DNA from: Sphingobacteriaceae bacterium
Lineage (GTDB): Bacteria; Bacteroidota; Bacteroidia; Sphingobacteriales; Sphingobacteriaceae
NCBI GenBank assembly: GCA_947479815.1
Contig: CANKAT010000021.1
Coordinates: 1-43,893 of the forward strand
Direction of reading: 5' to 3'
Length of the DNA stretch: 43,893 bases
This document shows, in pieces, positions 9,749 through 19,403 of the stretch; within the stretch, counting starts at the first letter, position 1, and every line of letters begins with the position of its first letter. A model generated the notes under the pieces. That model worked only from the letters and a program-made list of their open reading frames with translations. It did not search any database and had not been told where the DNA came from. The position numbers and the translations under genes were made by a program.

Positions 9749-10032
9749 TTACTAGAATCGTCAAAATGACGTTTATGCACGATAAAATTGACTGTTTCAA
9801 GGAAATATTTTACGCGGCTGAAAAATCAATCACTGCATTTGATGGTTGTATTCGATTAGAACTTATGAATGACCTGAACAACGAATGTACTTTTTTCACC
9901 ATTAGTAATTGGCAAAGTGAAGCGAAACTCAATTCTTATAGAGATTCCTATCTTTTCAAAAATACCTGGTCAAAAGTAAAACCATTGTTCTCTGAAAAAG
10001 CACTTGCATGGAGTTTATCCACAGATCAATAA
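9745..10032 (+). CDS. antibiotic-biosynthesis-monooxygenase (ABM) domain protein
   Basis: A 95-residue single-domain protein with the ferredoxin-like ABM pattern: ITRIVKMTFMHDKIDCFKEI at the N-terminus, then a CIRLELMNDLNNECTFFTIS core and WQSEAKLNSYRDS, the usual W-x-S-x-x-x-L-x-x-[YH] element. The family includes quinol monooxygenases, haem-degrading enzymes and proteins of unknown function, so the substrate cannot be named. It overlaps the SAM hydrolase gene by four bases (ATGA), an unusually tight coupling that suggests a shared task. Confidence 0.82.
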   Translation: MITRIVKMTFMHDKIDCFKEIFYAAEKSITAFDGCIRLELMNDLNNECTFFTISNWQSEAKLNSYRDSYLFKNTWSKVKPLFSEKALAWSLSTDQ

Positions 10033-10038
10033 AATAGC

Positions 10039-10135
10039 ATGAGTATAAGCTCATTATTAGTAATATTTTATTTTCATTGTAACAGGAGCTCAACTATTTG
10101 CTCAGAATAGTAGTTTGACAATAAATCACTCGTAA
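10039..10135 (+). pseudogene. possible remnant of a secreted-protein signal peptide
   Basis: Between the ABM gene and the ABC transporter lie about 100 bases with no complete gene. One frame from an ATG at 10039 reads MSISSLLVIFYF; the next frame continues FIVTGAQLFAQNSSLTINHS and stops at 10135. Joined by one frameshift, these resemble an N-terminal signal peptide ending LFAQ. This could be a decayed gene start or chance in AT-rich DNA. Confidence 0.25.
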
Positions 10136-10140
10136 TAAAA

Positions 10141-12009
10141 ATGGCACGTTCAAGATTAAATAGTGGTAACGCTCAAGCGGAAGAACTTCCTAAAGCAAAG
10201 ATCAATAAGGAAAGTTTAAAGCAAGTAATGAGATTATTGATTTACCTAAGGCCATATCGTACTAAGTTTTTTCTTGGTCTTGCCTGTCTAATTTTTTCTA
10301 GTGCTAGTTCCTTTTTGTTTCCATTACTTATGGGGCGCTTAATCGGTACTGGTGCTCAGGCTTCTCAAGGTGGAAAAATGGTCCCTAATGAGATATTAGA
10401 CATTTTCCCAACTGAGCTGAATACTGTTGCACTAACTTTACTTGGGGTTTTATTTATACAGGCTATTTTTTCTTTTTATAGGATAAATTGGTTTGTAGAA
10501 GTTGCAGAAAAAGGCCTCGCAGATATTAGGAGAGATACCTATCATAAATTAATCACGCTGCCGATGAATTTTTTCTCTCAACGAAGAGTTGGAGAATTAA
10601 ATAGCAGGTTATCTGCAGATCTTTCTCAGATTCAAGATGCAATAACTACTACCCTAGCCGAAATGATTAGGCAGGTTATCATATTTACAGGAGGAATTAT
10701 TTTTCTAGTATTAGTTTCTGGAAAACTAACATTAATGTTGCTCGCAGTTCTTCCCATTTTAGTAGCTGTAGCAGTTGTTTTTGGACGTTTCATTAGGAAA
10801 ATAAGTAGGCAGGCTCAAGATCAACTTGCCGTATCAAATACAATTGTGGAAGAAACCCTACAAGGAATCTCCAATGTAAAAGCATTCGTAAATGAAGCTT
10901 TTGAAGTTGGACGATATAATAAAAGTATTCGTGAAGTTGTAAAGATTGCAATGCGGGGGGCAAAATTTCGGGGTGTATTTGCATCATTTATTGTTTTTTG
11001 TTTATTTGGCACCATCGTTTCTGTTGTTTGGTATGGCTCTCATCTGGTTCAGGTTGGAGAGATAAGCGTAGCCAGTATGTTTACCTTTATTCTTCTTTCT
11101 ACTTTTGTAGGTGCAGCAATGGGTAGCTTTCCCGAACTCTATGCAACGATGCAAAAAGCATTTGGAGCAAGCGAAAGGGTTTTAGAAATTCTTGCTGAAG
11201 TGAATGAACCCATTTCTATGGATATTGAAAAGAACAGTGTTGTTAATCATATTCATGGTAATCTAAAATTCAAAGATGTAGTTTTTGCTTATCCTTCAAG
11301 AAAGGAAATAACCGTTTTAAATGGTGTATCTTTTGAAGCCAATAAAGGTGAAAAAGTTGCTATAATTGGGCCCAGTGGAGCCGGAAAATCAACTATTGCC
11401 AGCTTAATTCTTCGATTTTATGAAACACAAGAGGGACAATTATTATTTGACGGAAAGCCCTCTACTGATTTTTCACTAACTGATATTAGAAATCAAGTAG
11501 CTATTGTTCCACAGGATGTTCTCTTATTTGGAGGTACAATTCGTGAAAATATAGCCTATGGTCGATTAAATGCTAGTGAAGAAGATATACTTATTGCTGC
11601 TAAACGGGCAAATGCGCATGATTTTATTGCAAGTTTTCCTGAAGCTTATGATACTTTAGTTGGTGAAAGAGGGGTAAAACTTTCTGGTGGACAACGACAG
11701 CGAATTGCTATTGCAAGGGCCCTTTTAAAAGACCCTGCTTTATTAATTCTAGATGAAGCAACCTCATCGCTCGATTCTGAATCAGAACGTTTGGTACAGG
11801 AGGCACTGGAAGAACTAATGAAAAACAGAACTTCCATCATTATTGCGCACCGACTTTCAACCATTCGTGAAGCTGATAAGATCATTGTATTGGAAAAAGG
11901 AAAAGTAGTTGAAAGTGGTAATCATTCAGAGTTAATGAAAAACAAAGAAGGTTTATACCGTTATCTTAGTCAATTACAACTTGAAAGCCAAGAAATTAAG
12001 TCTGAATAA
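10141..12009 (+). CDS. MsbA/LmrA-type ABC exporter (fused permease-ATPase)
   Basis: A 622-residue half-transporter. The N-terminal membrane domain has six predicted helices (about residues 40-330). The ATPase domain follows, with Walker A GPSGAGKST at about 410-418, the Q-loop in VPQDVLLFGG, signature LSGGQRQRIAIARAL at about 514, Walker B LLILDEATS at about 534, and the switch His in IIAHRLST. It would function as a homodimer in the inner membrane. Substrates of such exporters range from lipid A to drugs and peptides, and sequence alone does not decide. Three bases separate it from the beta-CASP gene, so they are cotranscribed. Confidence 0.93.
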   Translation: MARSRLNSGNAQAEELPKAKINKESLKQVMRLLIYLRPYRTKFFLGLACLIFSSASSFLFPLLMGRLIGTGAQASQGGKMVPNEILDIFPTELNTVALTLLGVLFIQAIFSFYRINWFVEVAEKGLADIRRDTYHKLITLPMNFFSQRRVGELNSRLSADLSQIQDAITTTLAEMIRQVIIFTGGIIFLVLVSGKLTLMLLAVLPILVAVAVVFGRFIRKISRQAQDQLAVSNTIVEETLQGISNVKAFVNEAFEVGRYNKSIREVVKIAMRGAKFRGVFASFIVFCLFGTIVSVVWYGSHLVQVGEISVASMFTFILLSTFVGAAMGSFPELYATMQKAFGASERVLEILAEVNEPISMDIEKNSVVNHIHGNLKFKDVVFAYPSRKEITVLNGVSFEANKGEKVAIIGPSGAGKSTIASLILRFYETQEGQLLFDGKPSTDFSLTDIRNQVAIVPQDVLLFGGTIRENIAYGRLNASEEDILIAAKRANAHDFIASFPEAYDTLVGERGVKLSGGQRQRIAIARALLKDPALLILDEATSSLDSESERLVQEALEELMKNRTSIIIAHRLSTIREADKIIVLEKGKVVESGNHSELMKNKEGLYRYLSQLQLESQEIKSE

Positions 12010-12012
12010 GCT

Positions 12013-13404
12013 ATGAAGTTAACCATTTGGGGTGCTGCCAGACAAGTTACAGGCAGTATGCATTTATTAGAAACTGAAAACTATAGCATATTGATTGATT
12101 GTGGCCTGGATTATGAGAAAGATACCTGGGTTGAAGAGAATGAGCAATTTCCATTTTCACCGGCTGAGATAGATCTAGTAATACTTACACATGCCCATAT
12201 TGATCATTCCGGAAATTTACCAACCCTGGTTCGTTTAGGTTTTGAAGGACAGATCTTGTGTACCGCTCCTACTGCTGACCTAACAGAATTACTTCTTCTT
12301 GATTCTGTGAACATTTTCCTTAGTAGACAAAGAAAAACTCGTAAAGGAAAAAAAGGTTTTTCTACAGGGCCAAAACCTCTTTATTTTCAAAAGCATGTAA
12401 TGGAAACCGTAGATCGTTTTGTTACAATTTCTTTCAATAAGGAATTTCGAATAAATGGTCAGATCAGCTTGACATTTATCCCAGTAGGCCATCTTTTAGG
12501 TGCTGCGGCGGCTATTTTGACTATAGAAGAGCATGGAGTAAAGAAAAAAATTGCTTTCAGTGGAGACATAGGCAGAAAAAATTATCCTGTTTTACAGGAT
12601 CCTGAACCACTGCCTGAAGTTGATTATCTTGTTTGTGAGTCTACCTATGGGGGTAGAATGCATAAATCTATGCAAAGCGTTGAGGAATTACTAACTGAAA
12701 CTGTGAATGAGACCTGTGTGAAATCTCCAGGAAGATTGATAATTCCAGCATTTAGTGTAGGTCGTACCCAAGCATTAGTTTATTCACTTAATAAAATATT
12801 CAGAAATGGATTATTACCTAAAATTAAAGTATTTGTAGATAGCCCTATGGCTAGCTATGCTACTGATATATTTAGAAAGCACCATCATTTAGTGAATCAG
12901 GAAGCTCAGGAATTTTACAGAAGCTCTGGTGATGAGTTTGAGTTTGACAATCTTGATTATATTCAGGATATGAATGCAAGTAAGGCTATATCTAACTATT
13001 ATGAACCTTGCATCATTATTTCATCTGCTGGTATGCTTGAAGGTGGCAGGATACAGGATCATCTATATTACAATATTTCAAATTACTATTGTACCATTCT
13101 GTTTATTGGATATTGCGCAAAAGGAACTTTAGGACATCGCTTACTTCGTGGAGATCCAGTTATTAATTTAAGACATAGGGAGTTGTCAGTTTTTGCAACA
13201 ATTAAGCAAACGGATCTGTTTAGTGGACATGGTGATCATAATGACCTGGTGAATTTTGTTAAACAGCAGCACCCAGCAAAATTAAAGAAGATATTTCTGG
13301 TTCATGGAGAAATGAATTCTATGGAAAGTCTCAGTAATTCTTTAATTGATGAGAATTATCAAGTTGAAATTGCAAAGAAAGGACTCAGCTATCAACTTGA
13401 TTGA
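12013..13404 (+). CDS. beta-CASP metallo-beta-lactamase RNase-like protein
   Basis: A 463-residue member of the CPSF73/Ysh1-like MBL group. The zinc motif LTHAHIDHSGNLP supplies H60, H62, D64 and H65. VESTYGG, IIPAFSVGRTQAL, FVDSPMASYATDIF, ISSAGMLEGGRIQDHL and FSGHGDHNDL mark the remaining MBL motifs and the inserted beta-CASP domain, and FLVHGE closes the active site. Relatives are RNA endonucleases or 5'-exonucleases; this compact form lacks the C-terminal domain of RNase J. It lies three bases after the ABC exporter and converges with the DUF1015 gene, with only two bases between stop codons. Confidence 0.92.
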   Translation: MKLTIWGAARQVTGSMHLLETENYSILIDCGLDYEKDTWVEENEQFPFSPAEIDLVILTHAHIDHSGNLPTLVRLGFEGQILCTAPTADLTELLLLDSVNIFLSRQRKTRKGKKGFSTGPKPLYFQKHVMETVDRFVTISFNKEFRINGQISLTFIPVGHLLGAAAAILTIEEHGVKKKIAFSGDIGRKNYPVLQDPEPLPEVDYLVCESTYGGRMHKSMQSVEELLTETVNETCVKSPGRLIIPAFSVGRTQALVYSLNKIFRNGLLPKIKVFVDSPMASYATDIFRKHHHLVNQEAQEFYRSSGDEFEFDNLDYIQDMNASKAISNYYEPCIIISSAGMLEGGRIQDHLYYNISNYYCTILFIGYCAKGTLGHRLLRGDPVINLRHRELSVFATIKQTDLFSGHGDHNDLVNFVKQQHPAKLKKIFLVHGEMNSMESLSNSLIDENYQVEIAKKGLSYQLD

Positions 13405-13406
13405 AA

Positions 13407-14645
13407 TTAGTTTATTTGATGAATTAATAATCCAACATCAAATTTAGGCTCAAACCAGGTAGATTTGGGAGGCATTATTCCACCCTCTTCGGCAACCTCA
13501 AGGAGTTGTTCAATTGCGGTTGGATATAGAATAAAAGCAATTGCAAATTTACCAGAATCAACTTCGCTAACTAGGTCAGTCACAGGTGTCTTTCCTCCTC
13601 TGTAACTAATTCTCGAATCAATACGGGGATCAGAAATATTAAATATAGCAGATAATATATACTCTTGCAGAATAGTAACATCTAATTTAGCAAGTGGATT
13701 ATTTACCTTAATAATTTCAGTTTTAGGCTTTAAATGATACCAAATACCATCTAGATACATTCCAAAATCATGTATTTTTTCAGGAATTACAGCTTGTGCT
13801 GATTCAATAAGCTGAAAGTTTTTTTCAAGTGATTTTAAAACTTCAACAGAAGTTAAACCGTTTAAATCTTTAATCAGCTTGTTAAATCCGTAGATTCTGA
13901 GCTGATTAGTGCTCATGTAAACAGAAGTAAAGTAATTGTATTCCTCGTTTCCTTTATGTTTCAAATTAAGCTTACGGCGCTGTATCCCTAATAAAGAAGC
14001 TGCCGCAGCGCGATGATGTCCATCTGCGATGTAGGTGGATGAAAGTTGTGAAAACTCATTCATCAAAATAGTTAATGTGGGCTCATCATCAATTTTCCAC
14101 AAGCTATGTTCTATACCTTCCTTATTAAAGTTAATTTCAGTCTGTTTAAGGGTAGTTTCATGAATAATTACATCAATGCTATCTACTGCCGAATAAGTGA
14201 TTAATACTGGATTTGCATCGATACCTGTCTGCTGTAAATAATCAATCAAAGATTGTTCGCGATCAGTACTAGTTAGTTCATGTTTTTTAACCACATTATT
14301 CAGGTAATCATCAATAGATGTGATGGTCCATATTCCAGTTTGCGTAAGACTGGAGGAGTGCTTTAACTGATATACATAAATTGATGGTTCTGAGTCTCTG
14401 ATAAATATGCCTTTATCTAAAAAATCTTCAAAATTCTCGTTAATTTTTTTAAAAGCTAGTTCATTTTTTGAGCCCATTAAAAAAAGGTTATCCAATTTAG
14501 GAATTAACATATTCACGAAGGAATATGGATTTCCTTGACGGATAAACTTTGCATCAGCTATAGTTAAATTCTCTAGATTAGTTACAACTTCAACTGCTTT
14601 AAACTGATTAGGATGTATACCTCTAAAAGGTTTTATCTTTGGCAT
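13407..14645 (-). CDS. DUF1015 family protein
   Basis: A 412-residue cytoplasmic protein of the DUF1015 family. MPKIKPFRGIHPNQ opens it, as in many relatives, and ADGHHRAAAASLLGIQRRK near residue 205 is the conserved histidine-rich core, with IYVYQLKH-type strands before it. The biochemical activity is not established. In Bacteroidota and Clostridia the gene is commonly next to serA and serC, as here, so a role connected with serine or phosphoserine metabolism is a reasonable inference. It is the third gene of the serC-serA operon, 45 bases after serA. Confidence 0.9.
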   Translation of the reverse strand: MPKIKPFRGIHPNQFKAVEVVTNLENLTIADAKFIRQGNPYSFVNMLIPKLDNLFLMGSKNELAFKKINENFEDFLDKGIFIRDSEPSIYVYQLKHSSSLTQTGIWTITSIDDYLNNVVKKHELTSTDREQSLIDYLQQTGIDANPVLITYSAVDSIDVIIHETTLKQTEINFNKEGIEHSLWKIDDEPTLTILMNEFSQLSSTYIADGHHRAAAASLLGIQRRKLNLKHKGNEEYNYFTSVYMSTNQLRIYGFNKLIKDLNGLTSVEVLKSLEKNFQLIESAQAVIPEKIHDFGMYLDGIWYHLKPKTEIIKVNNPLAKLDVTILQEYILSAIFNISDPRIDSRISYRGGKTPVTDLVSEVDSGKFAIAFILYPTAIEQLLEVAEEGGIMPPKSTWFEPKFDVGLLIHQIN

Positions 14646-14690
14646 TTAATTTAATTATACAATTACCAAAGCTGCATAATTATTCAGAGA

Positions 14691-15674
14691 TTAAGACTTG
14701 CTATTTTTAAAAAAATCAATGATCAAATTAGCTAATTCAGTACCTATTCTTTCCTGAGCTTCATTGGTTGAAGCTCCAATATGCGGAGTTAATGAAACAT
14801 TGGATTGAGATAACAGATCCTGACGAGGAGTTGGCTCATTATCAAAAACATCAAGACCTGCAAAACCTACTTTGCCAGACTTTAAGGCTTCTAAAAGAGC
14901 ATCTTCATCAATTGTACCACCTCTTGAGCAGTTAACTACTCCAACGCCATCTTTCATTATTGAAAATTCATCTTTCCCAAGAATAGGTTTTTCTGAAAAT
15001 GGAACATGAAGGCTGATAAAGTCAGACTCTTTAATTAATTGATCGAAGCTAACTGCGTTTATTGGGCAATTAACACGTGTATTTCTGCTGAGAACAAGTT
15101 CAAGTTCGGAAGGGATTTGAAAAAGATCATAAGCTAAAACATCCATTCCTAGACCTAATGCAACTTTTGCTGTTTCGCGTCCGATACGCCCGAAACCTAT
15201 TATACCTATTTTCTTACCACGAAGCTCTACACCTTTAGCATATGCTTTCTTTAGGTCATTAAATTTGGTATTGCCTTCAACAGGCATTTTGCGGTTAGAG
15301 TATTGCAAAAAGCGGATGCCGGTAAAAAGATGTGCAAATACTAATTCGGCAACTGAAAGAGAGGATGCAGCCGGAGTATTTACAACCGCTAGCCCCTTTT
15401 CTCGGGCATAATCCACATCAATATTGTCCATACCTACTCCACCACGACCGATCAATTTTATATTCGGACATGCATCTATTAGTTCTTTCCTAACTTTAGT
15501 AGCACTTCGCACGGTAATGCCATCATAGTTTTTTAAACCTTCTGCAAGTTCTGCCTGAGGGATATGAGTAGTATCAACCTGAAAACCTGCTTTCTCTAAT
15601 AAATCTTTACCGATTGGATCAATGCCATCATTGGCGAGTATACGAAACATAAATATTGAATTTGTTGATGCCAT
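14691..15674 (-). CDS. serA: D-3-phosphoglycerate dehydrogenase
   Basis: First enzyme of serine biosynthesis, oxidising 3-phosphoglycerate with NAD to 3-phosphohydroxypyruvate. It shows the NAD-binding Rossmann motif KIGIIGFGRIGRETA, the catalytic Arg in VVNCSRGGTIDEDAL, the Asp/Glu of GLDVFDNEPTP and the catalytic His in LTPHIGASTNEAQ. At about 320 residues it is the short form without ACT or intervening regulatory domains, so serine feedback inhibition of the classical kind is not expected. The ATG at 15674 is used, but the ATG at 15650 (MFRILANDGIDP) fits the conserved N-terminus at least as well. It lies between serC and the DUF1015 gene. Confidence 0.94.
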   Translation of the reverse strand: MASTNSIFMFRILANDGIDPIGKDLLEKAGFQVDTTHIPQAELAEGLKNYDGITVRSATKVRKELIDACPNIKLIGRGGVGMDNIDVDYAREKGLAVVNTPAASSLSVAELVFAHLFTGIRFLQYSNRKMPVEGNTKFNDLKKAYAKGVELRGKKIGIIGFGRIGRETAKVALGLGMDVLAYDLFQIPSELELVLSRNTRVNCPINAVSFDQLIKESDFISLHVPFSEKPILGKDEFSIMKDGVGVVNCSRGGTIDEDALLEALKSGKVGFAGLDVFDNEPTPRQDLLSQSNVSLTPHIGASTNEAQERIGTELANLIIDFFKNSKS

Positions 15675-15740
15675 AATTAATAATATTTAAAAAAAAACAG
15701 AAATGAATCATACTGCATTGAGCATAATATCAATCAATTT

Positions 15741-16808
15741 TTAACGATACTTTTCTGCAAATTCTTGCATTGCATCGATCAGTGCATGCACGCTAGTTAT
15801 TGGTAATGCATTATACATAGATGCACGAAACCCTCCAACACTTCTATGTCCTTTTATTCCAATTATATCACGATCTTCTGCAAACTTCAGAAATGGCTTC
15901 TCTAATTCGGGATTCTCCATGACAAAACAAATATTCATCCTGGAACGGTCTTCAAGGTTACAAGTTCCCTTAAACAAAGGATTACGATCAATTTCCTTGT
16001 AAAGTGCTTCAGATTTAGAAATATTTTCTTTTTCAATTACAGATACACCGCCTTTAGATTTTAACCAGCGAAGATTCAACATAGAAACATAAATAGAAAA
16101 TACGGGAGGTGTATTGTACATAGATCCACCCTCTATCTGAACACGATAATCTAGCATTGAAGGAATTTTGCGATCGATCTTTCCTAATATTTCATCTTTT
16201 ACAATAACAAGTGTTAATCCGGCTGGCCCTAAATTTTTTTGAGCACCGGCGTAAATTAAACCAAATTGGGAAATATCAATAACCCTACTGAATATATCTG
16301 AAGACATATCACAAACAACAGGAACTGAAGTTGTGGGAACAGTCAATAATTCAGTTCCGTAAATGGTATTATTGGAGGTATAATGGAAGTATGCAGACTC
16401 TGCAGGTATTTCAAAATCTTTAGGAATAAATGAAAAATTATCTTCTTTTGATGAGGCAACAACATTAACATTTCCAAATATTTTAGCCTCTTTCAAAGCT
16501 TTAGTTGCCCAAATTCCTGTATTTAAATAAGCGGCTGTTTGACCTTCAGCTAATAAATTCATTGGCGCCATAGAAAATTGCAAACTTGCTCCTCCCTGTA
16601 ATAAAACAACTGAATAACCCTCAGGAACATTTAATAATTCCTTAACCAAAAGTATGGTTTCATCAACTACGGCTTCAAATTCAGGCGTACGGTGTGAAAT
16701 CTCAAGAATTGATAAACCTGTATTATTAAATTCAAGTACAGCATGTGAGGCTTGCTTGAAAACTTCCTGTGGTAGAACGCAGGGACCTGCACCAAAATTA
16801 TGAGTCAT
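15741..16808 (-). CDS. serC: phosphoserine aminotransferase
   Basis: PLP enzyme converting 3-phosphohydroxypyruvate and glutamate to O-phosphoserine and 2-oxoglutarate; it also serves pyridoxine synthesis in organisms that use that route. The start [13 protein letters not shown] is typical, [14 protein letters not shown] binds phosphate, and the PLP lysine is in [13 protein letters not shown]. The frame extends to a TTG at 16829, but that triplet lies inside the -7 promoter box at 16827-16834, so the ATG at 16808 is the real start (355 residues). It is first gene of serC-serA-DUF1015. Confidence 0.95.
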   Translation of the reverse strand: MTHNFGAGPCVLPQEVFKQASHAVLEFNNTGLSILEISHRTPEFEAVVDETILLVKELLNVPEGYSVVLLQGGASLQFSMAPMNLLAEGQTAAYLNTGIWATKALKEAKIFGNVNVVASSKEDNFSFIPKDFEIPAESAYFHYTSNNTIYGTELLTVPTTSVPVVCDMSSDIFSRVIDISQFGLIYAGAQKNLGPAGLTLVIVKDEILGKIDRKIPSMLDYRVQIEGGSMYNTPPVFSIYVSMLNLRWLKSKGGVSVIEKENISKSEALYKEIDRNPLFKGTCNLEDRSRMNICFVMENPELEKPFLKFAEDRDIIGIKGHRSVGGFRASMYNALPITSVHALIDAMQEFAEKYR

Positions 16809-16826
16809 ATTCGTAAGATTATGCCG

Positions 16827-16834
16827 CAAAAATA
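16827..16834 (-). promoter_or_regulatory. -7 promoter element for serC
   Basis: The minus strand reads TATTTTTG, a match to TAnnTTTG. It stands 18 bases before the serC ATG. No TTTG is seen at the expected -33 position, so the site may be weak or activator-dependent. Confidence 0.5.
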
Positions 16835-16894
16835 ACAGAATAATTTGACACCTAATAGGTTTTTAAAGCTTATTGAGATTAGATGACAAATGAA

Positions 16895-19351
16895 TTACCT
16901 ACTTTTTAATTTTGCAATCACCCGGAAGTTAAACATCCTTGAAGTGAGATAGTTTGGTACAGCATATTGATGGGCCATTTTGTCATTTAACCATAAATAA
17001 GAAGTGGTATTTTTGAAATTCAAAAGGTTGAAAAGTTCTGCATGAAGGCTTAATGTCTGAAAATATTTTTTAATAAAAATCGATGTTTTTTTTCCTTCAG
17101 GATCAGCTAAATCTTTTGAAAAACCAATATCTGCGCGTTTATAGGCCGGAATTTTAAATACATCGGTATGGCGGGCAGGTCCCGGTGGACCAATAGGTAA
17201 GGAAGATGAATATATTAAGTTTAGGTGTACTTTATAAGTTGGATTTTGAATTAATCGATCTTGAAACATCATTCCTATATTGAATAATTGATCTGTTGGT
17301 CTTTTTAGATATCCCGGCCTAACTATAATTTGATTTCCTGATAAATTCTTGGCAAGATAAAAGTCATCATGAATATCTTCTTCAGTTTTCATAATGGATA
17401 TACGGAAAGTAGATTCTAAATCTCTTGCAAAATTACCACTGATACTTAAATCTGCACCAGCAGCATAACCCTTTGAAGTTTTATCTGAAAGATATCTAAT
17501 CTTAAGGTCCTCAATTTTATAGGGTGTAATTCTACTTAGTAACTTATAGTATATTTCAGAACTGAATTTTAAACTTGTTCCTAGGCCCTTAAATTTATAA
17601 TCAGTACCTGTAATAAAATGAAGTGATTTTTGCGCTCTTGCGGCAGCATTTAGGCTTCCATTATAATTTTTAATTTCTCTATAAAATGGAGCTTGATTGT
17701 ATTTTCCTACAGAAAATCGCAAATGTAATTGATCACTGTATCCAGGTTTAAACATCCAAGATACCCTCGGACTAATCATATTTTCTTTTGAATACGTGTT
17801 ATAATTAAATCGTGCCCCTGCGGTCATCATTAAATTAGGCATTAAATTGAATGTATTTTGAATAAAACCACTAAACCGCTGGATGTTAACCAAATTTTGT
17901 TGATTAATAAGCCCTGAATACGTCCAGTTTCCCTGAGTAGGAAACGAGTACCCACTGGTATCTAATGCTGTGTATTCATCTAGTTGATCATTAATTTGAT
18001 CGGATTGAAAGCGCATACCAATTTCTATGAAAGAACTTTTGACTTGCTTATACATTCGTAATTCAGTATTGTAAATCAACGATTTTAAATAATTAGTATA
18101 AAATGTTTGATTGGAGCCCATTCCTAATAAACTTCCACTATTCTTTTGACTCAAACCTCTGCCCTGCTTTTCATTAAACGAATACCAACCCAGTAAGTTT
18201 GCTTGCTCGTCCTCCTTGATAGAAGCCACTGAATTTATCCATTTAAAATTCAAGGTATTATTAACATTATAGGAAAGTGTCAATGCACTATTTAAGGCTT
18301 TATAATGGCTACTCTCTTCACCATCATAATTAACAAATAACCTTAATACTTCATCAGAGGTACCAAATTCAGTAATTCTCTTATCAGGACTTATCCTAAT
18401 TTCTCCTCCATTATATAATCCTAAAAATGACAAATTGAGCTTTTTGGTGAAATTATGCTTGAAAAGGAATTGATAGTCTGAAAATCCGGAATGATAATCA
18501 CCTATTAAATTCTGACGTCCTAAATAGCTCTGATTTCTCTTGTTTCTTATACCTGCTAAAAAAAAACCGTTTTTTAAAGGCAATTTAAAAGCTGCAGAAT
18601 TATAAATAAAACCTGCTTGCAATTCAAGTGATAAACTATCTGGCTTACTATAGCGAATATCCAAAATTGATGATAATTTATCACCATATCTTGCTTCAAA
18701 ACCACCTGCAGAAAATAAAGTACTACTTGCTAGATCGGGATTTATAAAACCTAGTCCTTCCTGCTGGCCAGATCGGATTAGCATTGGCCTGTATATTTCT
18801 ACATCATTTAAATAAACAAGATTTTCATCAAAATTTCCACCCCTAACTGAATACTGAGAACTAAGCTCATTATTTCCAGAAACTCCAGGCATATTTTTCA
18901 AAAAACTTTCGAAGCTTCCTGAGGTTTGTGGGAAAGCTGAGAACTTAGCAGACTCCAAATTAATTGAATTGCTATAGTTGAATTTTTCAGTTATATAAAC
19001 TTCATCAAGTGACTGTATATCAGTTATTAATACAATATTTTGAGTATTTTCTTTATCAGGATTAAGTATGAAATCTAGGCTTAGATCCTTAAATCCTAAT
19101 CTGCTAATAATTAAACTAACATTAACTGGAACTTTACTTAAAAAATATTCACCCTCTCTGTTAGACTGAGTTATTAATCGGGTATTTTTAACCTGTACGG
19201 TAACCCCACTCAATAGTTCACCTTTTTCAGAGGTAATTACTCCCTTTAGTACTGTAAGATCTTGAGCTAAAAGATTATTTGAAAATAAACCAAAAAGTAG
19301 AATTATAAAAAAGTGAGTAGCATTGACTGATCGCCCAAAAATCGACTTCAT
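16895..19351 (-). CDS. TonB-dependent outer-membrane receptor
   Basis: About 818 residues: a signal peptide (MKSIFGRSVN, then a hydrophobic stretch ending NNLLAQ), a carboxypeptidase-regulatory-like domain (GVITSEKGELLSGVTVQVKN), a TonB plug with VRGGNFDENLVYLNDVEIY, and a long beta-barrel ending in an aromatic strand. Such receptors import large or scarce ligands across the outer membrane using TonB energy. No SusD partner, sigma/anti-sigma pair or degradation enzyme is adjacent, so the ligand is unknown. The frame opens at a GTG at 19390, but the ATG at 19351 gives the cleaner signal peptide. It follows rpe closely on the same strand and is probably cotranscribed, which is functionally unrevealing. 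Confidence 0.9.
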   Translation of the reverse strand: MKSIFGRSVNATHFFIILLFGLFSNNLLAQDLTVLKGVITSEKGELLSGVTVQVKNTRLITQSNREGEYFLSKVPVNVSLIISRLGFKDLSLDFILNPDKENTQNIVLITDIQSLDEVYITEKFNYSNSINLESAKFSAFPQTSGSFESFLKNMPGVSGNNELSSQYSVRGGNFDENLVYLNDVEIYRPMLIRSGQQEGLGFINPDLASSTLFSAGGFEARYGDKLSSILDIRYSKPDSLSLELQAGFIYNSAAFKLPLKNGFFLAGIRNKRNQSYLGRQNLIGDYHSGFSDYQFLFKHNFTKKLNLSFLGLYNGGEIRISPDKRITEFGTSDEVLRLFVNYDGEESSHYKALNSALTLSYNVNNTLNFKWINSVASIKEDEQANLLGWYSFNEKQGRGLSQKNSGSLLGMGSNQTFYTNYLKSLIYNTELRMYKQVKSSFIEIGMRFQSDQINDQLDEYTALDTSGYSFPTQGNWTYSGLINQQNLVNIQRFSGFIQNTFNLMPNLMMTAGARFNYNTYSKENMISPRVSWMFKPGYSDQLHLRFSVGKYNQAPFYREIKNYNGSLNAAARAQKSLHFITGTDYKFKGLGTSLKFSSEIYYKLLSRITPYKIEDLKIRYLSDKTSKGYAAGADLSISGNFARDLESTFRISIMKTEEDIHDDFYLAKNLSGNQIIVRPGYLKRPTDQLFNIGMMFQDRLIQNPTYKVHLNLIYSSSLPIGPPGPARHTDVFKIPAYKRADIGFSKDLADPEGKKTSIFIKKYFQTLSLHAELFNLLNFKNTTSYLWLNDKMAHQYAVPNYLTSRMFNFRVIAKLKSR

Positions 19352-19403
19352 AGAGTGAAAACCTGAGATTAGTCGTTGTTTTTGCTTCACATTTAAAATA
19401 GTG

